Source of the DNA: Actinomycetota bacterium
Lineage (GTDB): Bacteria; Actinomycetota; Actinomycetes; S36-B12
Direction of reading: 5' to 3'
Length of the DNA: 34,347 bases
NCBI GenBank assembly: GCA_029977425.1
Contig: JAPOKX010000004.1
Span: 1-34,347 of the forward strand
The translations under genes and the position numbers were made by a program. Below the pieces are notes generated by a model. The model saw only the letters and a program-made list of their open reading frames with translations. It was not told where the DNA came from and searched no databases. Below are positions 1-7,976 of the stretch, in pieces; positions within the stretch are counted from its first letter, which is position 1, and each line of letters starts with the position of its first letter.

Positions 1-470
1 GGGATGCGCAGCTGCTCGGCGTCCGCGGTGAACGTCATCTCGGCGCCTTCGATCCGGTGCCCGAACAGCGACAGCGAGCCGCGGCTCAACGTGCCGACCA
101 GCTGCCCGCCGTTCTCGGTGACCGTGCTGTCGGCGAGCACGACCACGCCCGCGTTGTCCTCGACACGCTGGAACGTGTCGTAGATCGCGAGGTCGCCCGA
201 CTTGGCCTCGTCCGTCTGGCTTGCGGGCACGTCGCCGCGCGTGAAGCGCGTCACCGTCAGCGGTACGTCGGTGCGCTCGGTGAGCGTGGCGGGGTCGAAC
301 AGCTTGGCCGCGACGCCCGTCTGATCCGTCTGGGTGACGCCGCCGGAGTCCTCCCCCGGCGACAGCGGGGCCTTGGCCACGGCGGGGACGACGCTGAAGC
401 GCAGCAGCGCTCCAAGCACCACGAGGAACACCCCGAGACCCACCAGGACGATGCCGATGCCTCGCCTCAT
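1..470 (-). CDS. DUF3068 (PorA-family) membrane protein, 3' part missing
   Basis: The frame starts at ATG 470-468 with a strong GGAGGG ribosome site at 475-480 and runs off the left edge, giving 156 complete residues with no stop. Residues 5-24 form one hydrophobic helix (GIGIVLVGLGVFLVVLGALL), followed by FSVVPAVAKAPLSPG and an extracytoplasmic beta-rich stretch that includes TERTDVPLTVTRFTRGD and the AIYDTFQRVEDN region. That layout fits DUF3068, labelled 'porin PorA family' in databases. Full members are about 350-420 residues, so roughly the first third is present. The M. tuberculosis relative I recall is Rv0227c. It diverges from the acyltransferase gene across 131 bp. The function is not established; the envelope setting suggests a role in cell-wall assembly or transport. 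The family call is fairly secure; the porin label is not supported by anything visible here. Confidence 0.8.
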   Translation of the reverse strand, partial: MRRGIGIVLVGLGVFLVVLGALLRFSVVPAVAKAPLSPGEDSGGVTQTDQTGVAAKLFDPATLTERTDVPLTVTRFTRGDVPASQTDEAKSGDLAIYDTFQRVEDNAGVVVLADSTVTENGGQLVGTLSRGSLSLFGHRIEGAEMTFTADAEQLRI

Positions 471-601
471 GCCACCCTCCGGTCGCCATGCCGCTGCCCA
501 CGGGACAGCGCGCGTTGGGGGAACGGTAGCGGATACTGGGCCCGGCGGCGCGCACATTGAGGTGTCGGGCTGCCGGAGTGCCGGTGCCAGGAGGGAGAGC
601 C

Positions 602-1819
602 ATGTTCCGCCCCTTCCCCCTCCTCGACGGCTACCGCGCGATCGCGGCGTTCATGGTCCTCACGACCCACGTGGCCTTCAACACCGGCGAGATCCGCACC
701 CCGGTCCTGGGGCCGATCCTCGGCCGAATGGACTTCGGCGTGACGCTCTTCTTCCTGCTGTCGGGATTCCTGCTCTACCGCCCCTGGGCACGGGCAGCGA
801 TGGTCGCCGGGGACGGCCCCGCCGTCGGCGGATATGCCCTGCGCCGTGCCGCCCGCATCCTGCCGGCGTACTGGCTCATGGTCGCCTTCACGCTGCTCCT
901 GCTGCCGGAGATCCAGCCCGTGCGCTGGGAGGCCTGGCCCGTGCACCTGGGCCTGATGCACATCTACGTGCCGGGCTTCACGCTCGAAGGCCTCACGCAG
1001 ACATGGAGCCTTGCCACCGAGGTCGCGTTCTACATCCTCTTGCCGCTGCTGGCCTGGCTGGCAGGGCGCCGCGGCAGGGGCAATCCTGACGCCAGCGCTC
1101 GCTTCCAGTTGGTGATCCTGGCAGCGGCGGTGCTCGTCGCGTGGGTGTTCACCGTGTTGCGCGTGAGTGGCGCACTCGGCACCTCCACGATCACGGGCTA
1201 CTGGCTGCCCGGCTTCCTCGACTGGTTCGCCCTCGGGATGGCCGCCGCGGTCATCCAGGTCCGGCTCGGCATGGGCGGCGCACCCGCCTGGATGGGCGCC
1301 GTGCGCCAGGTCGCCCAGGCGACGGGGTGGTGCCTCCTCATCGCTGCGGGCCTCGCCGTCATCGCCGCGACGCCGATCGCGGGCCCCCTCACCTTCGACC
1401 CCGCCTCGCCGAACAGCCTGGTCATCAAGCACCTGCTCTACGGCGCGATCGCGGCCTTCATGCTCCTCCCCGGATTCCTGGGCGTGGGCGACACGCGCGA
1501 GGCTCCGATGCGCGGCTCGTGGTGGGCCGCGATCCTGGCCAGCCCCGTCGTGGTCTACCTAGGCACCATCTCCTACGGCGTATTCCTCTGGCACCTCGTC
1601 CTGCTGCGCTTCATCCAGAACGCCCTGGGACTGGAGGTCTTCGCCGGAGGCTTCTGGCTCGTCTGGCCTCTCGTGGTCCTCGCGTCCATTGCCGTCGCGA
1701 GTGCCTCGTGGTTCATCCTGGAGAAGCCGGTCCTCGCCTGGGCTCATCGGCGGACACCCGGGGAGTCCGGACGGGCGCCGCAGCAGCCGCCAGCGCCGCG
1801 ATCGCCAGCAGTGCCGTAG
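602..1819 (+). CDS. Acyltransferase-3 family membrane O-acyltransferase
   Basis: A 405-residue polytopic membrane protein of the acyltransferase-3 (OafA/NodX-like) family. Such enzymes transfer acetyl or other short acyl groups onto envelope glycans. The family signature is at the N-terminus: LDGYRAIAAF at residues 8-17 with a conserved Arg, and the putative catalytic His23 in TTHV. FFLLSGFLLYRPW follows near residues 50-62, then about ten hydrophobic segments, a late YLGTISYGVFLWHLVLL helix and a short Pro-rich tail. ATG 602 is chosen because a GGAGGG site lies about 7 nt upstream; the frame stays open to a TTG at 557, but that adds no family sequence. The last 107 bp overlap, tail to tail, the end of the AftD gene. 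Its relative in the mycobacterial locus is, from memory, Rv0228. The acceptor is unknown; arabinogalactan or a related glycan is an inference from the neighbours. Confidence 0.88.
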   Translation: MFRPFPLLDGYRAIAAFMVLTTHVAFNTGEIRTPVLGPILGRMDFGVTLFFLLSGFLLYRPWARAAMVAGDGPAVGGYALRRAARILPAYWLMVAFTLLLLPEIQPVRWEAWPVHLGLMHIYVPGFTLEGLTQTWSLATEVAFYILLPLLAWLAGRRGRGNPDASARFQLVILAAAVLVAWVFTVLRVSGALGTSTITGYWLPGFLDWFALGMAAAVIQVRLGMGGAPAWMGAVRQVAQATGWCLLIAAGLAVIAATPIAGPLTFDPASPNSLVIKHLLYGAIAAFMLLPGFLGVGDTREAPMRGSWWAAILASPVVVYLGTISYGVFLWHLVLLRFIQNALGLEVFAGGFWLVWPLVVLASIAVASASWFILEKPVLAWAHRRTPGESGRAPQQPPAPRSPAVP

Positions 1820-4800
1820 CGACGAGGAGCCACGTCGGTGCGTCGAGGCGCCCCGGCCATGGCATGACCGCCGCACCCACGGCCGCAAGCAGTCCCAAGG
1901 CATCAGCCACGAGGGATCGCTGCACTGCCCAGGCGACAGCGACGGCCGCTGTTGCGACGACGAGGCCAGGCCAGCCGCCGAGCACGAGGCCCACGACCGC
2001 CGCCGACCCCGCCAGCCAGCGGCCCGAGCCGGGCGGCGGGTCAGGAAGAGGCACGCCAGTTCGACGGCCGCCCAGCACCGCCGCGGCCACGAGGACGCAT
2101 GCCGCGACCAGTCCCGCCAGGAGTCCGCCCAGGTACACCGACTGAGCGCCGAAGTCGAGCACCACGAGTCCCGCCGCACCCGCAGGCACGATCCAGCCCT
2201 GCCGCCAGCCATCGACGCGCACCGGTGACAGCTGCTCGCCATCGAGGGTGGCGCTCCAGCCTGCGTTGGCGTTTTCGGTCGTCTCGAGAATGCGCGGTGC
2301 GTCCGATGCGGGGACGTCCACCGTGCGATGGGTGGCGCCCCATTCCCGCACCTCGGGTGACGCCACCGCGCCCGCTATGGGCGCGTCCACGGGCTCGAGG
2401 GCGACGACCTCCACGGCGTACTGCGCGGTGGAGAGTGCCTCGATCACGTGAGCGCCGGCGGTCAGCGTGACGACGCGACCATTGCATGCGGAAGCCGGCA
2501 GGAGGGCATCCGTGAGCGTCTGGCTCACCGAAGCGGTCACCGCCGACTCGGCGCGCACCTCGCCGTCCACGACGAGCTCCGGGCCGAAGCCGCAGGGCAC
2601 GCCTGCGTCGTCCACCAGGCGGGGGCCCTTGACGAGATCCTCCGCGCCCAGGATGCGGACCTCGTTGACGCCGATGGGCAAGGCGGTGAGGCTGCCCGTG
2701 CCCGGATCGAGACTGCGTACGACGTCCGAGTTGTCGAAGCGGATGGTGAGCGCCGTGGCCTCCTGCGCAGGCACCGTGATCGTGCCGCGCGCGGACACGA
2801 TGTCGGTCGTCTCGCGGCCGTTGACCGTGACCGTGACGCGCAGCGGCCTGCTCGCCACGAGATCCGGGTCGATGTCGAGCCTCACTCCGCGGATGCGGCG
2901 AGGCTCACCCCACGTGAGCGTGAGCTCGGGGCGATCGTCCAGGGGCGAGGCGAGCCACGAGGTGGAAAGGACGCCGTCGACCGCGGCCTGAGGTCGACTG
3001 GCTGCGTCGCTGGTGAAGACGCTCGACGCTTCCGCCCGCGGCGAGACAGGGAGGGCGGGCGTGAGGAGCCGGTCGAGCGCCGCACCTGATCGTGGCCTCA
3101 CCCACATGCGCAGCCGGTAGTCGCCGGGTGTCGCGACCTCGACGATGCGCTGGATGCCGGTGCGCTCCTCGCCCACGCGGCCGAGTTGCGGAGTGCACAC
3201 GAGCTGACCCGCGACGGCTGCGCATCCGGTCTGCTCCCCCTTGCGCGCGGTGAGGACGATGGGGCCGCCGTCAGCCACTCCCGCGGTGCTCACGCGTCGC
3301 GTGACCTTCAGGCCGGGGACCTGGACCTCGCGCAGGCCGAATGCCTCTCCCGGTCCCCCGTCCACCACTGAGGCGAGGGTGAGGCGGAGCACGCGCGTGC
3401 CCCCTGGAGGCACGGGGAGTCGCTGGGGCTGATCGGTCGCGGCCACAGGCACGGTGATCTCGCCGGCATCCGTCGTCACCGTGACCGAGGCGGGCTCGAT
3501 GCCGGCGATCGCGCCCACCACGAGTCGCACGGTCACCGACGACGCGCTGAAGGGTTCGTCGGCAGTGACCTCCCACCACTGACCCACGCCGCTCTCGAGC
3601 TCGCCGGATACCCATGCCGTCGCGGGGTCGCCGTCGAGAGCCGCCCATGGCTGCGCCGCGCTCGACCGGGCACGCAGCGCGGTCACCTCGCTGCCGCTCG
3701 ACGATGCCGTGACCGTGCCGCCCTCGTAGACCGCGACCGCCTGACGACCTTCAGGCGTGACGGGGAAGTAGTCGTGGACGCGGCGGTCTTGGACATAGGG
3801 CTCGTCCTCGCCCAGCGTCTGCGATCGGTTCTCGCGCGTGGATCCGACGCTTACCTCGCTGCGCCGGAATCCGTCCGTCACGGCGTAGGACAGTCCGATT
3901 CCGTCGATCTGCTCAAGCGGACCCTCGTCGCCCTGCGCGACCACGGGCTCGCCCCCGAGCACATCGGCGTCGGAGAGATCGACGACGGCCTCGGCCGAAC
4001 CCGATGAGACCGTCACGCGCGTCGCATCACGGAGGGCGACGCGCGGATCACCGGGCGCGAGAGGCGAATCGACGCGCCACACCTCGACGGCTGCCACGGT
4101 GTCCTGCAGTCCGTCGTCGATCACGGTGGTCGGCGTGCGGTACGGCGGCAGCGTAGGGCCGAAGCCCACCACCGGAGTGAAGCCGCCGGAGCGCACCAGG
4201 GCCTGTCGGATGAGCACGCTGCGCGGCGTAGCGCTCCGGCGTCGGTCAATGTCATTGCGGACGACGACGTACTCCACCCCTGCTCGCGCGAGGGCATCCG
4301 CGAGACGTGGCGAGCCACGGCCGGAGTCCAGGCGCTCCTGGATCGCATCGAGCCAGCGAATGTTGCCCGCGCTGGACAGCGGCACGGCGTCGCGCACGGC
4401 CCACGGCGACGTCGCGAGGGGCTGGAGCGGCTCGTCCTGCGTGCGTCCCCAACTGTAGATCCCGAAGGACGCTCCGGGCACCACGAGCGCGCGACCATCG
4501 GGCGACTTCTCTCCGAGCCATTGCGCCGCCTCCGCCCAGTAGTCGGGGATGGCCGCGAAGGAGCGGTCGCGTGCGAGCGTCCCCGTGGCCATCGGCCATG
4601 CCCCCAGCGCCACGACGACCGTCATCGCGCCGGCGATGAGACGTGGTCCGAGCCGATACCGCAGGGAAGCCCGGGCCATGAGCGCATCGAGGGCGAAGCC
4701 CACCCCCAGGGCGAGGGGAAGTCGCAGGATGAGGTCGAACTTGTGCGTATTGCGCAGCGGAGCGAGCAGGCCATCGAGCGCGTCCTGCAGGGCGGGTGCC

Positions 4801-5876
4801 GCGATGCCCTGCACGGCTCCCGTGTGGCCCATCGAGACGAGAACGGCGCCGATGAGCAGACCTCCGACGAGGAAGGCCCGGTACGGCGTGCTCCTCAGCG
4901 ACAGGCCGGCGAGTCCGACGGCGGCCACGATCCCCGACGCCAGGATGAGGACGGGAGCCGTCACCAGGGCCCAGCCGCCGGGCCATGTCGGCCCGCCGGG
5001 CTCGACGACGTAGGCCACCCACTGGCTGGCTCCACGCAGCACCGTGTCAGGCGACGTGATCAGCGTGGTGACGGAAGACGACTCGATCCAGTCGAGGAAC
5101 GGCGGGGAGTAACGGCCCAGGAGCAGCAGGGGAACGGCCCACCACAGCGTGGCCAGCGCAACGGCTGCGGCCCACCAGCCGAGCAGGGCCAGCCGGGCGC
5201 GGCCCCGGAATCGCGTGAGGATCCACCAGGCGCCGAGGGGCAGCACCGCGGCAGTCGCCACGGCATTGACGCCGCCCGCGACGAGGACGGCAATGCCGCT
5301 CAGTGCAGCGCCTCGTCGTGGCGTCAGCCTGCCGCCCGCCACCGCGACGAGCGGGATGAGGACCCACGGTGCCACGGCGAAGGGAAGTACCTCCACGGAA
5401 AGCACGCCGATCTCGGTCACCATGCGAGGTGCGAGCGCGTAGGCGAGGCCTGCGATGAGGCGGGCACTGTCACGCTGGACACCGAGCAGGCGCGCGAGTC
5501 GCACGACCCCGAGGAAGGCGCCGATGAGCAGCGCCGACCACCACAGGCGCTGCACGACCCAGGCGGGCAGCCCCACGAGGTCGCCCAGCACGAAGACCGG
5601 GCCGACGGGGAAGAGATAGCCGTACGCCTGGTTCTGCAGCTGCCCGAAGAAGCCCAGCGGCTCCCACAGCGACAGGGCGCGCAGGAGGAATCCGCCCGGA
5701 TCCACCGCGAGATCGAGTTTCGTGTCGGCCGCGATGCGTCCGGGATCCTGGATGAAGGCCAGCGCAGCGAGCACCACGCTGATCGCGACCAGGCGCAGCC
5801 GGTGCAGGAGGCGAGGCGACGGCGCCTGCGCCTCGGGGACGGATGCGGGCGGGGCCTGGTCGATCCGGGTGATCAT
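1713..5876 (-). CDS. aftD: AftD-type alpha-(1->3)-arabinofuranosyltransferase
   Basis: A 1387-residue GT-C membrane glycosyltransferase of the AftD (DUF3367) family. AftD adds branching arabinofuranose from decaprenyl-phospho-arabinose to arabinogalactan/lipoarabinomannan on the outer face of the membrane. A first TM helix at about 28-42 leads into FIQDPGRIAADTKLDLAVDP (41-60), whose first-loop acidic residues D51 and D55 are the expected GT-C catalytic region, then WEPLGFFGQLQNQAYGYLFP (71-90). About ten more TM helices follow. The outer region holds two discoidin-like (F5/8 type C) carbohydrate-binding repeats: ALDGDPATAW near residue 748 and AVDGVLSTSW near 970. C-terminal helices begin near 1250. 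The ATG at 5876 overlaps the methyltransferase TGA by four bases (ATGA), so the two are co-transcribed. The frame stays open further upstream, but that part is antisense-free shadow inside the methyltransferase. Length matches mycobacterial AftD (about 1400). Confidence 0.93.
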   Translation of the reverse strand: MITRIDQAPPASVPEAQAPSPRLLHRLRLVAISVVLAALAFIQDPGRIAADTKLDLAVDPGGFLLRALSLWEPLGFFGQLQNQAYGYLFPVGPVFVLGDLVGLPAWVVQRLWWSALLIGAFLGVVRLARLLGVQRDSARLIAGLAYALAPRMVTEIGVLSVEVLPFAVAPWVLIPLVAVAGGRLTPRRGAALSGIAVLVAGGVNAVATAAVLPLGAWWILTRFRGRARLALLGWWAAAVALATLWWAVPLLLLGRYSPPFLDWIESSSVTTLITSPDTVLRGASQWVAYVVEPGGPTWPGGWALVTAPVLILASGIVAAVGLAGLSLRSTPYRAFLVGGLLIGAVLVSMGHTGAVQGIAAPALQDALDGLLAPLRNTHKFDLILRLPLALGVGFALDALMARASLRYRLGPRLIAGAMTVVVALGAWPMATGTLARDRSFAAIPDYWAEAAQWLGEKSPDGRALVVPGASFGIYSWGRTQDEPLQPLATSPWAVRDAVPLSSAGNIRWLDAIQERLDSGRGSPRLADALARAGVEYVVVRNDIDRRRSATPRSVLIRQALVRSGGFTPVVGFGPTLPPYRTPTTVIDDGLQDTVAAVEVWRVDSPLAPGDPRVALRDATRVTVSSGSAEAVVDLSDADVLGGEPVVAQGDEGPLEQIDGIGLSYAVTDGFRRSEVSVGSTRENRSQTLGEDEPYVQDRRVHDYFPVTPEGRQAVAVYEGGTVTASSSGSEVTALRARSSAAQPWAALDGDPATAWVSGELESGVGQWWEVTADEPFSASSVTVRLVVGAIAGIEPASVTVTTDAGEITVPVAATDQPQRLPVPPGGTRVLRLTLASVVDGGPGEAFGLREVQVPGLKVTRRVSTAGVADGGPIVLTARKGEQTGCAAVAGQLVCTPQLGRVGEERTGIQRIVEVATPGDYRLRMWVRPRSGAALDRLLTPALPVSPRAEASSVFTSDAASRPQAAVDGVLSTSWLASPLDDRPELTLTWGEPRRIRGVRLDIDPDLVASRPLRVTVTVNGRETTDIVSARGTITVPAQEATALTIRFDNSDVVRSLDPGTGSLTALPIGVNEVRILGAEDLVKGPRLVDDAGVPCGFGPELVVDGEVRAESAVTASVSQTLTDALLPASACNGRVVTLTAGAHVIEALSTAQYAVEVVALEPVDAPIAGAVASPEVREWGATHRTVDVPASDAPRILETTENANAGWSATLDGEQLSPVRVDGWRQGWIVPAGAAGLVVLDFGAQSVYLGGLLAGLVAACVLVAAAVLGGRRTGVPLPDPPPGSGRWLAGSAAVVGLVLGGWPGLVVATAAVAVAWAVQRSLVADALGLLAAVGAAVMPWPGRLDAPTWLLVATALLAIAALAAAAAPVRTPRVSADEPRRGPASPG

Positions 5877-6634
5877 GCCGTGCCGCCGCGGCGCCGGAGG
5901 ACGAGGAGGAGATTCCACGTGGCGACCTCGCGCACGAGGGGCACATCCACGATGCCTCTCAGGACCCATGGCAGGTAGCGCGGCTGTGCCGACACGATGT
6001 CGACGTGCGCGGAACGGCGCGCCCAGGTGATGCCCGCAGCGGCGGTGATCGGAAAGAGGCTCTCGCCGTACACGTTCTTGGGTGGGTGCCCGGTCTTGCG
6101 TGCGTACCGCCGCGCGGCTCGATGCCCGCCGAGGAGGTGCCACGGCGCGGTCTCGTGCCCGCCCCACGGGCCGAACCACAGTGTGTAGGAGATGACCACG
6201 AGGCCGCCCGGTCGCACGACGCGCACCATCTCGTCGGCCATGGCCCACGGGTCGGGCACGTGCTCGAGGACATTGGACGAGTAGGCAATGTCGAACGCCC
6301 CGTCGCGGAAGGGCAGCGCCGTCCCGCTGGCCTGCACCGTGCGCGGGCCCGGCGCGCGCCCGTGCAATCTCATCTCGCCGGCATCGGCATCGACGGCAAC
6401 GTAGGTGGCGCCGCGGGCGGCGAACGCGTCGGCGAAGAAACCCGGTCCCCCGCCGACGTCGATCATCCGGGCGCCGTCCAGCGATCCGAAGCTCTCCACG
6501 TGGGCAGCCGAGTCCGCGGCGAGCTCCCCATAGAACCGGTCAGGGTCCGTCTGCTCGACGAGGAAGGATCGGAAGAGGTCCAGGGAGCGGCGCCACGTGG
6601 CCCGGAACTCCCGGGACGCAGGCACGGCGGACAC
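5873..6634 (-). CDS. Class I SAM-dependent methyltransferase, envelope locus
   Basis: A 253-residue soluble methyltransferase with a Rossmann SAM-binding core. Motif I is IDVGGGPGFF at 58-67, an acidic ribose contact follows in AVDADAGEM (80-88), and motif IV/V is AFDIAYSSNVLEHVPDP. VVRPGGLVVISYT is the post-motif strand. No DNA- or RNA-specific domain is seen. The start is GTG at 6634-6632, with only a weak ribosome site; the divergent GT4 gene begins 63 bp away, so little room exists for a longer form. The stop overlaps the aftD start, so the two genes form one transcript. Its mycobacterial counterpart at this position is, from memory, Rv0224c. The substrate is unknown; a lipid-linked sugar or envelope lipid is an inference from the setting. 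Confidence 0.85.
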   Translation of the reverse strand: MSAVPASREFRATWRRSLDLFRSFLVEQTDPDRFYGELAADSAAHVESFGSLDGARMIDVGGGPGFFADAFAARGATYVAVDADAGEMRLHGRAPGPRTVQASGTALPFRDGAFDIAYSSNVLEHVPDPWAMADEMVRVVRPGGLVVISYTLWFGPWGGHETAPWHLLGGHRAARRYARKTGHPPKNVYGESLFPITAAAGITWARRSAHVDIVSAQPRYLPWVLRGIVDVPLVREVATWNLLLVLRRRGGTA

Positions 6635-6697
6635 CCGGCGACGTTACCCCAGCGGGACGGGTGCACGCGCGAGTCGCACAGCACGTACCGTGAGCCG
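6635..6697. promoter_or_regulatory. Divergent promoter region, methyltransferase-aftD / GT4
   Basis: This 63-bp spacer separates two genes that both start with GTG and face away from each other, so both promoters must lie here or inside the 5' ends. I see no convincing -35/-10 pair and no strong ribosome site for either gene. Leaderless or nearly leaderless transcripts, common in actinobacteria, would fit. Confidence 0.4.
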
Positions 6698-7858
6698 GTG
6701 CACATCGTCGTCCTCAACTGGCGAGACACTGCCAATCCCGAGGGCGGTGGCTCCGAGGTGTACGTCGAGCAGCTGGCGCGGCGGTGGGCGCAGCACGGCC
6801 ATCGGGTGACCCTGGTCTGCGCGGCCCACGAGCGTGCCCCTGCGCTGGAGGAGCGCGACGGAATCCGCATCATCCGCGTGGGCACCAAGCTCACCGTCTA
6901 CTCGCGTGCGCGCAAGCTCCTCCGCCGCGGAGCGCTCGGGAGGGTCGACGTCGTCGTCGACACGCAGAACGGCATCCCCTTCTTTGCCCGCTACGCCACA
7001 CAGGCGCCCACCGTCGTGCTCGTGCACCACGTGCACCGCGAGCAATGGCCTGTGGTCTACGACCCGGTGCGCGCACGCGTGGGCTGGTTCATCGAGTCCG
7101 TTGCCGCGCCCCGTGCGCTGCTCGGGAGCGCCTACGTCGCCGTCTCCGAAGCCACGCGCAGCGAGCTCATCGCGCAGGGGGTCCCTGCTCAGAGGATCAC
7201 CGTCGTGCACAACGGCACGGAGGCCCTCGCCGCCAGTGGATCTGCCCGTGATGCCGCGCCGCGCATCCTCGTCCTCGGCCGCCTCGTCCCCCACAAGCGC
7301 GTGGAGCACGTGATCGCGGCCGCCGCTCGCCTGCGCGAGCGCCACCCCGGGCTCAGCATCGCCGTCGTCGGCGATGGCTGGTGGGCGCCTCACCTGCATG
7401 AATCCGCACGGGCGCACGGGGTCGCCGACATCGTCGAGTTCACCGGTCACGTGAGCGAGGCGGAGAAGGCGCGCCAGGTCGATCGGGCGTGGGTGCTCGC
7501 TCTTCCGTCACTCAAGGAGGGCTGGGGGCTGGTCGTCATGGAGGCGGCGTCCCGCGGCGTCCCCACGATCGCCTACGCCGACGCAGGGGGCGTCACCGAG
7601 TCTGTCGAGGACGGCGTCACAGGTGTGCTCGTGGACGGCGAGGAGCCGGAGTTCGTCGCTGCCCTCGACGCGCTCCTCAACGACTCTGCTCGCCGCATCG
7701 ACATGGGCGAGCGCGCACGGAAGAGGTCCGCTCAGTTCTCCTGGGATGCCTCAGCGGAGAGATTCGAGGACGTGCTCGAGTCCGTGGTGGGCGCCGCGAA
7801 ATCGCGCCCGGGGGCTACTGGGTCGCGCCGTAGACGACGTAGGGCTTATCGACCGTAG
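6698..7858 (+). CDS. GT4-family glycosyltransferase (Rv0225-like)
   Basis: A 386-residue GT-B retaining glycosyltransferase of family GT4. The N-terminal acceptor domain opens with IVVLNWRDTANPEGGGSEVY (residues 3-22), whose glycine-rich GGGSE loop is typical. The nucleotide-sugar domain contains ILVLGRLVPHKRVEHVI and the E-x7-E motif in PSLKEGWGLVVMEAASRG. There are no membrane helices, so it probably acts at the inner face of the membrane on a lipid-linked acceptor using a nucleotide sugar. GTG at 6698 is taken as start because homologous sequence begins exactly there; the frame is open far upstream, but that part is antisense to the methyltransferase. The basic C-terminal tail (SRRRRRRAY) lies within the 44 bp that overlap the convergent DUF2613 gene. 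The donor sugar cannot be told from sequence. The family call is firm. Confidence 0.9.
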   Translation: MHIVVLNWRDTANPEGGGSEVYVEQLARRWAQHGHRVTLVCAAHERAPALEERDGIRIIRVGTKLTVYSRARKLLRRGALGRVDVVVDTQNGIPFFARYATQAPTVVLVHHVHREQWPVVYDPVRARVGWFIESVAAPRALLGSAYVAVSEATRSELIAQGVPAQRITVVHNGTEALAASGSARDAAPRILVLGRLVPHKRVEHVIAAAARLRERHPGLSIAVVGDGWWAPHLHESARAHGVADIVEFTGHVSEAEKARQVDRAWVLALPSLKEGWGLVVMEAASRGVPTIAYADAGGVTESVEDGVTGVLVDGEEPEFVAALDALLNDSARRIDMGERARKRSAQFSWDASAERFEDVLESVVGAAKSRPGATGSRRRRRRAYRP

Positions 7859-7958
7859 GCGGCACGGCGGTCTGCGACGACACGATGCCGAAGGACGCGC
7901 CCGCGGCCACGACCGCGCCGACGACCGCGGCGATGATGGGTCCGATCCACACCGACAT
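7815..7958 (-). CDS. DUF2613 small single-helix membrane/secreted protein
   Basis: A 47-residue protein starting at ATG 7958-7956 with a good GGAGG ribosome site about 6 nt upstream, ending at TAG 7817-7815. Residues 4-24 form one hydrophobic, Ala/Val/Gly-rich helix (WIGPIIAAVVGAVVAAGASF), followed by a short polar tail with TVDKPYVVYG. Size, helix position and the Tyr-Gly end fit DUF2613. In M. tuberculosis the member I recall, Rv0236A, sits beside aftD, which supports the call. It begins 18 bp after the membrane-protein gene stops and is probably co-transcribed with it. Its last 44 bp are antisense to the end of the GT4 gene. No function is known; a small accessory subunit of a membrane glycosyltransferase or transporter is speculation. 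Confidence 0.8.
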   Translation of the reverse strand: MSVWIGPIIAAVVGAVVAAGASFGIVSSQTAVPPTVDKPYVVYGATQ

Positions 7959-7976
7959 TGCTGCCTCCTTCGTCGG

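Noticed and set aside
467-1432. 321-codon minus-strand frame continuing towards the DUF3068 gene
   Set aside because: It is the complement of the acyltransferase gene and differs in frame from the real DUF3068 gene that starts at 470.
4521-5978. 485-codon open frame on the plus strand
   Set aside because: Antisense to aftD, compositionally biased and without any recognisable domain.
6005-6697. Long 5' extension of the GT4 glycosyltransferase
   Set aside because: The extension is antisense to the methyltransferase; GT4 homology begins exactly at GTG 6698.
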